DNA from: CAZBDV01 sp964490765
GTDB lineage: Bacteria; Cloacimonadota; Cloacimonadia; Cloacimonadales; JAJBBL01
Length of the DNA stretch: 30,292 nt
Assembly (NCBI GenBank): GCA_964490765.1
Contig: CAZBDV010000027.1
Span: forward strand, 1 to 30,292
Direction of reading: 5' to 3'
The position numbers and the translations under genes were made by a program. Of this stretch, positions 23,858-30,292 are shown in pieces. The notes beneath the pieces are model-generated. The model searched no databases. It was not told the DNA's origin and saw only the letters and a list, made by a program, of their open reading frames with translations. Numbering within the stretch: the stretch's first letter is position 1; each line of letters starts with the position of its first letter.

Positions 23858-25062
23858 TACAACACCTCCTTGATCTTCTTATAAATTTCACCAGGTGTTA
23901 TCAATTCCCCATTGGCTTTCTGTATCTTCTTGATATCACTATCTTCCTTTTCTTTGGTCAGTCTTTCAACTTCGTGAACTAACTGTCCCTGATTCAATTC
24001 GGGGACTATGACCGTATCGACATTTTTCAGCATTTTACGGACCGCATCATCGGGAAACGGCCAGATGGTCAGTGGACGTAGCAGGCCGACCTTAAATCCC
24101 TCATCTCTGAGAGCGATGATCGCTGATTTAGCAGCACGGGCTAGTATGCCGACTGCAAAGACTGCTACTTTCGCATCTTCCATCATAAAAGTCTCTATCT
24201 GAACAATATCCCGGATATTCTGAGTAATCTTCTTCTTCAGCCTTTTCATCATCGTCGCTACTTCGACTGGTTTGTTAGTCGGGAAACCGTAAACATCGTG
24301 TGCCAGTCCGGTTACATGGAACCGGTAACCTTCTCCGTAGCTCGCTAAGGGTGAAAGGTATTTCTGATCCTCATCGTAGTGTTTATACCATTCCGGTGGT
24401 ACGGTAGGTTTCAGGCGGTTAACAACCCTGAACTTTGAAATGTCAGGGAGGCATACTGCTTCTCGCATATGTCCGAGGACTTCGTCGAGAAGAAGCACAA
24501 CACAGGTCCTGTACTTTTCCGAGAGATTAAAAGCCCTGATCGTGAGTTCATAGGTCTCTCGAACAGAATCGGGATAGAGCACGATGGCGGGAGCATCTCC
24601 ATGAGAGCCCCAGCGAGATTGCATCATATCGCCCTGTGAAGGTTTAGTCGGTAACCCTGTACTGGGGCCGGATCTCTGGACATTAACGACGACACAGGGT
24701 GTTTCCGTCATTTTAGCATATCCGATCCCCTCCTGCATGAGAGAGAAACCGGGACCACTCGTAGCGGTCAGAGCTTTGGCTCCGGCCAGAGAGGCACCGA
24801 TGACTGCACAAATACTGGCAATTTCATCTTCCATCTGTATATAGGCACCTCCGCAACGAGGGAGTTCTTCGGCCAGAATTTCAGCAATCTCAGTAGAGGG
24901 TGTAATCGGATATCCGGCAAAGAAATTCAGGCCAACCTCTATTGCCGCTCTGGCAACAGCTTCGTTTCCCTGCATTAAAACCCAGTTTTTTACAGGCTCT
25001 CTCTTCTCTGGTTTCGGAGTTGTCTTCTTCTTAACCTTTTCTACCTCTTTGTCTTTATCCAC
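23857..25062 (-). CDS. korA: 2-oxoacid:ferredoxin oxidoreductase, alpha subunit
   Basis: The alpha subunit carries the pyrimidine-binding and CoA-related domains. Family blocks are VLMQGNEAVARAAIEVGLNFFAGYPITPSTEIAE near residue 27, MEDEIASICAVIGASLAGAKALTATSGPG, and RSGPSTGLPTKPSQGD, all typical of KorA/VorB. I prefer the GTG at 25062, where GGGGG lies six bases upstream just after the korD stop. A longer frame from 25128 would overlap korD by 56 bases and its extra residues look like reverse-frame sequence. The first 25 residues are Lys/Glu/Pro-rich and unlike the family core. The start call is moderate; the product is certain. Confidence 0.92.
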   Translation of the reverse strand: MDKDKEVEKVKKKTTPKPEKREPVKNWVLMQGNEAVARAAIEVGLNFFAGYPITPSTEIAEILAEELPRCGGAYIQMEDEIASICAVIGASLAGAKALTATSGPGFSLMQEGIGYAKMTETPCVVVNVQRSGPSTGLPTKPSQGDMMQSRWGSHGDAPAIVLYPDSVRETYELTIRAFNLSEKYRTCVVLLLDEVLGHMREAVCLPDISKFRVVNRLKPTVPPEWYKHYDEDQKYLSPLASYGEGYRFHVTGLAHDVYGFPTNKPVEVATMMKRLKKKITQNIRDIVQIETFMMEDAKVAVFAVGILARAAKSAIIALRDEGFKVGLLRPLTIWPFPDDAVRKMLKNVDTVIVPELNQGQLVHEVERLTKEKEDSDIKKIQKANGELITPGEIYKKIKEVL

Positions 25063-25072
25063 TTCTACCCCC

Positions 25073-25372
25073 TTATCTCTTGGAACCGGTAATAGCAAAA
25101 TCCGGACAGAGCCTGTCACAGGTTTCACAATGTATGCATTTCTCAGGATGTTTCACATAGGGAGTTCCATCAGCTTTTCTGCCCAGAGTACCTGTAGGAC
25201 AGAAAGTGACACAAATCCCGCATTTCTTACACCAGTTGTAGTAGATATAAACCGGTGTCTTCTTAAAATCTTCGGAAGCATCTACCTCAACATTTTCGAC
25301 TTCCATTTTTTCTGGAGAATCATCCTCCAGAATAATAACTCCGTCGCGACTCTTTTCGATTTTTTTAGGCAT
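25073..25372 (-). CDS. korD: 2-oxoacid:ferredoxin oxidoreductase, delta (ferredoxin-like) subunit
   Basis: The delta subunit passes electrons between the catalytic core and ferredoxin. Two 4Fe-4S motifs are present: CKKCGICVTFCP and CIHCETCDRLCP. The 99-residue protein starts at the ATG 25372 (MPKKIEK) with AGGT four bases upstream. A TTG seven codons earlier is a poorer candidate. The N-terminal 40 residues are acidic and have no recognised motif. It is the first gene of the metabolic cluster. I could not find a convincing promoter in the 200 bases before it. Confidence 0.92.
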   Translation of the reverse strand: MPKKIEKSRDGVIILEDDSPEKMEVENVEVDASEDFKKTPVYIYYNWCKKCGICVTFCPTGTLGRKADGTPYVKHPEKCIHCETCDRLCPDFAITGSKR

Positions 25373-25394
25373 TTTTACCTTATCTCCTCTCAAA

Positions 25395-25586
25395 TTATGT
25401 TACCATAGAATAAAGACAACCAAACCTGTCTGCTGCAAATCTTTGCCCTGAAGTGCCTTTGATGACTGAAATTATAGCTTCTCTGCAGTGGATTTCTTCT
25501 GGGGGAATAGACCGGAATTTACAAACAATATTGCCATCTTCCGGTAGAATCTGTTGTCGAGTTATTCTCTTTTCTCTCAATATCAT
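25395..25586 (-). CDS. Small unassigned ORF between tRNA-Phe and korD
   Basis: A 63-codon frame runs from an ATG 13 bases past the tRNA-Phe CCA end to a stop just before the korD ribosome site. It contains three Cys, no hydrophobic segment, and no family I recognise. There is no ribosome site (AATTATAA precedes the ATG). It may be a chance frame in a leader region, or a remnant. I see no tRNA 3'-end duplication that would mark an integration site. Confidence 0.2.
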   Translation of the reverse strand: MILREKRITRQQILPEDGNIVCKFRSIPPEEIHCREAIISVIKGTSGQRFAADRFGCLYSMVT

Positions 25587-25598
25587 TTATAATTAATA

Positions 25599-25674
25599 TG
25601 GTGGCAGGACCCAGACTCGAACTGGGGACACAAGGCTTTTCAGGCCTCTGCTCTACCTACTGAGCTATCCCGCC
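25599..25674 (-). tRNA. tRNA-Phe (GAA)
   Basis: The cloverleaf is complete with encoded CCA. On the minus strand the acceptor GGCGGGA pairs with TCCTGCC. The D stem is GCTC/GAGC. The anticodon stem GAGGC/GCCTT carries the loop CTGAAAA with anticodon GAA. The T stem CCCAG/CTGGG encloses TTCGAGT. A TTGACA lies upstream at 25723-25718, but no -10 is visible at the normal distance, and no terminator is visible downstream. Confidence 0.97.
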
Positions 25675-25732
25675 AACCTGTTCTTCATTGAACACAACCT
25701 CGAAAATCGGGGGTAGATGTCAAGGTAAAACG

Positions 25733-28582
25733 CTAAAATTTTTCTATCACTTTTCGTTCTTTGTATTCAGAAAGCCATTCCTGGAACTCCAGTTCAGCGA
25801 TATATTCGCGATAATCGTCGCGAACAAACTGAAAAGTATCCCTTCCAACTCTCTGTTTTCTATCTAACCTGTAGAATGTATATTCTTCATCACTGATCTT
25901 CATTAAATGACTGACCTCTCCGACTTCTCTGTTGACTGCATCCTCTATGATCTGTTTACTATATCTGATCTGAGGTATATAGCTATCAAGGGTCAAATTA
26001 GTCTCTCTCTTCCAGCCACCGAAGAAGACGAGCAGTGAATCCGGATCTGTTTCTGATATGACCAGTTCTCTTATCTGTCTTATGTAGTTCTGGGCGTTGA
26101 CCTCTCTCTGTTCATCGGAGATTAAACGGGTAATCATAGGCAGAGCTTCTTCGAAAGGATAGACTTGATTTACATCCTTTTCCATTAGAAAGACGATACC
26201 GTATCCCTCATCATTTCTGTAGAGGGTGTTGAGTTTCTCATTCTTTCTAAGATTCAAGATTCTGGGGGCATAAGCTTCTATATCACCGAGCGGGCCGAAT
26301 TCTCCATCTATCCGGTTCTTTTCTGTTGTAAAGACCAAAAGTGAATCGGAAAATGTATTCAAATCTCTAATATCATTCACCTCGACAAAAAATTGCCGTG
26401 CTCGCTCATAGGCTTTGGTATCTGCTTTCTGCCAGAGCATCTCTCTCTGGAGTTCCTCTCTTATCTCGTCGTAAGAAAGCATATACGGTTCGACTTCCTT
26501 TATCTTTCTCACAATTAACCAGCCTTCATCATAGTATTCGGGTTCACCTCTCTGTCCAGCAGATAGACTCTGCAATCTCTTATACAGGCGGGGAGAGAGT
26601 TCGCTATGTAGTACCGGTTCGTTCTGAGGGTAATCAAGCTCAGTCCCGAAACAGAATTGAATCGTCGAGAAGGAGATCTGGTTATCGAGCCAGCTGTTTA
26701 TCTTCTCTACAAGATCCCGTTCCTGAACTGCCTGATCTCTGATGTAAATATACTCAAAGATGACCTTCGGTTCTGAGTAGAATCTCTCTCTGTTAGCCTG
26801 GAAATAATTATACAGCTCTTCATCATCGACTGTGAGAGTGTCAGTAACTATCGGAACAAAGATACCACTCACCCTGATACTGTCGGGTGCTGTGAAGTGA
26901 TTACGATGACGCTCATAATATTCCCTGTAATCTATCTCTGTTACTTCCCTGTCAATACCCAGTTCCCTGATCAGTAACTCTTCGACATCATCATAGCGGG
27001 GCATATAGGTCGGAAAATAGGAGTTTACCCTGTAATATACTATCTCCTGTTCTGTCTCCAGACTGCCCGATTTGTAACTCTTTTCTGCCAGAAGTTGCTC
27101 TTTTATCAGATCACTGATAGTTTCTCTGTTGGGTACCAGTTCAAGGAATACCACCTCATTCTTCAGGTTGATTCCGTTAGGAAGGTCTCTGCTTTCAGAT
27201 GGCAGCATATCATAACCTACAAGGTAGATATTCTCTTCTGCCCATTCTCTCTGCTTTTCTATCTCACTCTCAATATAGATATCTTCAACTCTATCTCTCA
27301 GAACTGAAAAAGGTAGACCTTGCTCCTCTTCACTGAAGAGATGACGGTTATTCTCATAAAAGTTTCTCAGCATGCGATCATTGATCCGTAACCCCTTAAC
27401 CAGCTCAGAACGGTTGAGTGTAAACCTGGTAATATGAACTGCCGGAACGATGAAGTCGTTCAAGTTAGTCCTGTAATACTCTTCATATTGCTCCTGATAT
27501 TCGCGGCTAACCTTATCTCTTACAAAATCCTGCCAGACCTTCCGGGCCAGGGGGTAGGTCAGTGGATTAGTTACCCTCTCTCTGGAAGTGACTCTATATA
27601 CCAGATAACCTATCTCTGTCTCTACTGGCTGGGAGTATTCCCGAAGTTCTCTACTCTCTATTTCACCGGTAAGATGCTGGTGAGTGAATATCGACTCTCT
27701 GTTTAATTCGGTAAATTCAGTGGAATAGACCTTTGTTTCCATCAAACTGACATCGGTATGCAGCCCATTTATCAGATTATTCCTTAATCTCTCTGCTTCA
27801 TTCAGGGTATAGGCGTTAGCCTTCTCTTTTCTGATCAACTCCTCTGTCTCTAAGCGTAGAGCGTCAGGAACATAATCGATTTCTAAAAAATACTGATTGA
27901 TCTCTTCTTCAGATACAGTAAGCATATCATAATATTTCTGATAAGGGACGATAAAGAATTCCACCAGAGAATATTCGGGAACTTCGTACCTTCTTCTGTT
28001 TATGCGGTAATATTCATAAGCTTCCAGAGGATGGATAAAGAAAGGGAGATTGACATCGTCTCTATTGATTACTGCATAAGAGATATCAAGATCGGTATTA
28101 TCCATAACATAGCGGTCGTAGAGTTCATTATCAGAATAGGTAAAACTGTTTTTCAGTATGGTCTCTGTCTTTATTATCAACAACTCTCTGTGTAACTCAT
28201 TGAGAATCCTCTGAACTTCCGGTGTCTGCTTTAAATTCCTGTACTTCTGCATATCAAAATAACCGTCAGTCGAAAAGCGGGGCAGATCTCCAAACTGGGT
28301 TATGAAATATTCATCCACCTCATCTTCGGTTACTTCGATATTGTTCTCCATAGCATAGTGATAGATCAGTTGCTGGTTGATGAGATTATTGAGAGCGATC
28401 TCACGCCGCTCAAGATAACCGAGAGTTTCATAACGACTGTCCTCAGTTATATATGCTATCTCCTGAGATAACTGTTCAGTGGTAATCTCACTATTACCGA
28501 CCCTGGCAACGATCTGACCTGAAAGTGACATATTTAAAGCGATCCAGAAGAAAATTACTGCAATTACTGATTTGTTGAACAT
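25733..28582 (-). CDS. Large SurA/PpiD-like periplasmic folding protein
   Basis: The 949-residue product has a signal peptide (residues 1-22) and a SurA-type N-terminal chaperone segment, IVARVGNSEITTEQLSQEI (24-42) followed by NNLINQQLIYHYAMENNIEVTEDEV. The remainder consists of diverged parvulin-like modules. The linker that normally leads into a parvulin domain recurs near residues 190-205, 368-382, 556-570 and 592-606, with the pattern Y-x-x-N/H-R-x-x-F/Y-x-x-P. Recognised proline isomerase catalytic residues are not clear, so chaperone activity is more likely than isomerase activity. It is two to three times longer than SurA (about 430) and longer than PpiD (about 620). There is no PpiD-like membrane anchor beyond the signal. 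GAGGAGA precedes the ATG. Role in outer-membrane protein biogenesis is inference. Confidence 0.75.
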   Translation of the reverse strand: MFNKSVIAVIFFWIALNMSLSGQIVARVGNSEITTEQLSQEIAYITEDSRYETLGYLERREIALNNLINQQLIYHYAMENNIEVTEDEVDEYFITQFGDLPRFSTDGYFDMQKYRNLKQTPEVQRILNELHRELLIIKTETILKNSFTYSDNELYDRYVMDNTDLDISYAVINRDDVNLPFFIHPLEAYEYYRINRRRYEVPEYSLVEFFIVPYQKYYDMLTVSEEEINQYFLEIDYVPDALRLETEELIRKEKANAYTLNEAERLRNNLINGLHTDVSLMETKVYSTEFTELNRESIFTHQHLTGEIESRELREYSQPVETEIGYLVYRVTSRERVTNPLTYPLARKVWQDFVRDKVSREYQEQYEEYYRTNLNDFIVPAVHITRFTLNRSELVKGLRINDRMLRNFYENNRHLFSEEEQGLPFSVLRDRVEDIYIESEIEKQREWAEENIYLVGYDMLPSESRDLPNGINLKNEVVFLELVPNRETISDLIKEQLLAEKSYKSGSLETEQEIVYYRVNSYFPTYMPRYDDVEELLIRELGIDREVTEIDYREYYERHRNHFTAPDSIRVSGIFVPIVTDTLTVDDEELYNYFQANRERFYSEPKVIFEYIYIRDQAVQERDLVEKINSWLDNQISFSTIQFCFGTELDYPQNEPVLHSELSPRLYKRLQSLSAGQRGEPEYYDEGWLIVRKIKEVEPYMLSYDEIREELQREMLWQKADTKAYERARQFFVEVNDIRDLNTFSDSLLVFTTEKNRIDGEFGPLGDIEAYAPRILNLRKNEKLNTLYRNDEGYGIVFLMEKDVNQVYPFEEALPMITRLISDEQREVNAQNYIRQIRELVISETDPDSLLVFFGGWKRETNLTLDSYIPQIRYSKQIIEDAVNREVGEVSHLMKISDEEYTFYRLDRKQRVGRDTFQFVRDDYREYIAELEFQEWLSEYKERKVIEKF

Positions 28583-28701
28583 TACCGTTCTCCTCGATTA
28601 GCTGATAGAGGCTTACTCGTTAAATTAGCCAGAAGGCCATATCTCAGTTTGAGGATAAGATTCAAACTACTGCATCTCATTTTCTGTTTCAATCTCCTCA
28701 T
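28582..28701 (-). other. Possible 39-codon upstream reading frame before the SurA-like gene
   Basis: An ATG at 28701 opens a frame whose TAA overlaps the SurA-like ATG as TAATG. The product is Arg/Lys/Leu-rich, without a recognised family. The ribosome site is poor (AAGAGATCTT before the ATG). A hairpin AGTTTGA/TCAAACT (28646-28668) lies inside it. The exact TAATG overlap is the only reason to note it; it could be chance. Confidence 0.2.
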
Positions 28702-28740
28702 ATTAAGATCTCTTTTTCCTTTCCTCATATACGAAAAATC

Positions 28741-30276
28741 CTATTCCCACTCTATAGTTGCTGGTGGTTTGGAACTTATATCGTAAAGAACTCTGTTTAC
28801 TCCGGTAACTTCATTGATTATGCGGTTGGCAACGCGCCTGAGGAAGGGTGCAGGTAATTCAGCCCAGTCGGCTGTCATTCCATCATCTGAACAGACAGCT
28901 CTTAAGGAGCAGACATAATCATAGGTCCGTTCATCACCCATAACACCGACAGAACGAACCGGAAGAAGAACAGCAAATGCCTGCCATATCTCGTGATAGA
29001 GATTATTCTCCCGTAACTCCTCAATATAGATAGCGTCGATCTCCTGGAGAATATAGACCTTTTCTGGTGTTACCTCTCCCGGTATTCTTACTGCCAGGCC
29101 CGGTCCCGGGAAGGGGTGACGTTGCAGAATATGATCAGGGAGGCCAAGCTCCTTACCGACAACCCTGACCTCGTCTTTAAACAGCTCTTTCAAGGGTTCG
29201 ATAATCTTCAACTTCATCTTATCGGGAAGTCCGCCAACATTATGATGTGATTTGATTGTTGCCGAAGGCCCTTTAAAGGAGACACTTTCAATTACATCAG
29301 GATAGAGTGTTCCCTGTGCCAGATAATCGACATCCTGGTGCTTTTCGGCCTCACGTTCGAATACTTCGATAAATGTCTTGCCGATAGCTTTGCGCTTTTT
29401 TTCCGGATCGGATACTCCTTTCAATGCAAGGAAAAATTCCTCTCTGGCATCTATCGTTATCAGTTCGAAACTCCCGTAATCCTGAAACGCTCGCTGAACT
29501 TCCTCTGCTTCATTCTTGCGGAGTAACCCTGTATCGACAAAGACCGCTATAAGCTTGTCTCCTATTGCCCTGTCGAGCAGAGCGGCAGTTACAGAAGAAT
29601 CAACTCCTCCGCTCAGGGCAAGAAGAACTTTACCACCTTTGATATTCTCGCGTAACTCATCTATGCTATTCTGAACGAATGAGGTGGCTGACCAGTCACA
29701 TCTGAATCCCGCAATTCGGAGAAAGTTATCGAGAATCATCATACCGTTCGGTGTATGGGTAACTTCCGGATGGAACTGCAGGCCGAATACTGACCGGTCT
29801 TTATGATGTATAGCAGCATAGGGAGAGTTATCGCTTCGGGCAATGACATCAAAGTGTTCGGGAATCCGGGATAGAGAATCTCCGTGACTCATCCATACCG
29901 TCTCCACATCATTGAGCCCTTTGAAGAGAGGGTTATCTACCTCAGCCTGCAGCAGTGACTTACCGTATTCCTTTTTTGTTGACCTGCTGACGACACCATC
30001 GAACCAGTAAGAAAGGAGTTGCATCCCGTAGCAGATACCAAGAATCGGTATCCCCAGCTCGAGAATACCCCTGTCGGGGAAAGGTGCATCAGTTCCATTA
30101 ACGCTGGATGGACTACCCGAAAGTATCAGCGCACCCGGGTTGAACTCCCTTATCTCCTCTATTGAAACATTATAAGGAAGTATCTCGGAATATACTCCCA
30201 ATCTTCTTGTCGTTTTAGCTATTAATTGTGTGTATTGTGAACCGAGATCCAATATCAGAACGACCTCTTTCTCCAT
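28741..30276 (-). CDS. guaA: GMP synthase (glutamine-hydrolysing)
   Basis: GuaA converts XMP to GMP using glutamine nitrogen and ATP. The 511-residue protein has the class I amidotransferase domain first: the oxyanion and nucleophile region LGICYGMQ (catalytic Cys near residue 82) and FHPEVTHTPNG with His and Glu near 168-170. The ATP pyrophosphatase domain follows with the P-loop LSGGVDSS near residue 220, and the C-terminal dimerisation domain contains HPFPGPGLAVRIPGE and ends in PPATIEWE. AAGGGG precedes the ATG at the right window edge. It lies 158 bases before the SurA-like gene on the same strand, and no intrinsic terminator is visible between them. Confidence 0.97.
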   Translation of the reverse strand: MEKEVVLILDLGSQYTQLIAKTTRRLGVYSEILPYNVSIEEIREFNPGALILSGSPSSVNGTDAPFPDRGILELGIPILGICYGMQLLSYWFDGVVSRSTKKEYGKSLLQAEVDNPLFKGLNDVETVWMSHGDSLSRIPEHFDVIARSDNSPYAAIHHKDRSVFGLQFHPEVTHTPNGMMILDNFLRIAGFRCDWSATSFVQNSIDELRENIKGGKVLLALSGGVDSSVTAALLDRAIGDKLIAVFVDTGLLRKNEAEEVQRAFQDYGSFELITIDAREEFFLALKGVSDPEKKRKAIGKTFIEVFEREAEKHQDVDYLAQGTLYPDVIESVSFKGPSATIKSHHNVGGLPDKMKLKIIEPLKELFKDEVRVVGKELGLPDHILQRHPFPGPGLAVRIPGEVTPEKVYILQEIDAIYIEELRENNLYHEIWQAFAVLLPVRSVGVMGDERTYDYVCSLRAVCSDDGMTADWAELPAPFLRRVANRIINEVTGVNRVLYDISSKPPATIEWE

Positions 30277-30292
30277 CGATTCCCCTTTATCT

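Noticed and set aside
25063..25128. Longer korA starting inside korD
   Set aside because: The extension overlaps korD by 56 bases and reads unlike the alpha subunit, while GTG 25062 has a good ribosome site.
25599..25674. tRNA-Phe as an integration site of a mobile element
   Set aside because: No integrase, no direct repeat of the tRNA 3' end, and the downstream genes are core metabolism with similar composition.
1..30292. CRISPR arrays, insertion sequences, prophage genes or a defence system
   Set aside because: No spaced direct repeats, transposase, integrase, nuclease-defence or phage structural genes were seen. All large frames are assigned to housekeeping, stress or metabolic families.

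Overview
This is a compact bacterial chromosome segment of about 42% GC by eye. Genes are densely packed, Shine-Dalgarno sites are clear (AGGAGG types), and promoters are TTGACA/TATAAT-like. There is no phage, insertion sequence or CRISPR array. The gene content fits an anaerobic Gram-negative of the FCB/Cloacimonadota type: a Na+-pumping methylmalonyl-CoA decarboxylase beside a ferredoxin-linked 2-oxoacid oxidoreductase, a large SurA-like periplasmic folding factor, Spy-like periplasmic proteins, and a rpmE-DUF1385-prfA block. The phylum is my inference from content; no marker was compared with a database.

Layout. (1) 1-3.2 kb, plus strand: recA, whose N-terminal frame carries an in-frame TGA near the window edge; recX; and a Nif3-like metal protein. 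A convergent gap follows, with a 14-bp perfect inverted repeat enclosing a 58-nt insert behind a TTGACA box, which may be an undescribed small RNA. (2) 3.2-7.1 kb, minus strand: clpB with its own promoter next to a hairpin that looks both like a terminator and like a CIRCE operator, then a soluble histidine kinase with a cyclic-nucleotide-binding domain. (3) 7.1-9.1 kb, plus strand, divergent from the kinase: ECF sigma factor, zinc-binding anti-sigma factor and two small envelope proteins of Spy/CpxP type, closed by a strong terminator. (4) 9.1-13.1 kb, plus: MscS channel, znuA-znuC-znuB metal uptake, and zinc-type ribosomal protein L31 behind a Fur-box-like palindrome. (5) 13.1-17.8 kb, plus: DUF1385 membrane protein, prfA, a CBS/CorC membrane protein and guanine deaminase. 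(6) 17.8-25.4 kb, minus: a nine-gene metabolic cluster, korD-korA-korB-korC, methylmalonyl-CoA epimerase, mmdA, oadG-like, a tandem-biotin carrier and oadB. (7) 25.4-30.3 kb, minus: a small unassigned ORF, tRNA-Phe(GAA), a 949-residue SurA-like protein, and guaA.

How the parts work together. The metabolic cluster joins oxidative decarboxylation of a 2-oxoacid to a CoA ester, with reduced ferredoxin, to epimerisation and Na+-coupled decarboxylation of methylmalonyl-CoA to propionyl-CoA. Such a set can serve amino acid or succinate fermentation to propionate, or run in reverse for syntrophic propionate oxidation. The sigma/anti-sigma/Spy module, the SurA-like protein and clpB are protein-quality-control functions of envelope and cytoplasm. 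The most unusual observations are the recA stop codon, the structured element at 3040-3125, the tandem biotin carrier, the oadG-like subunit with an extra N-terminal region, and the CIRCE-like hairpin upstream of clpB.
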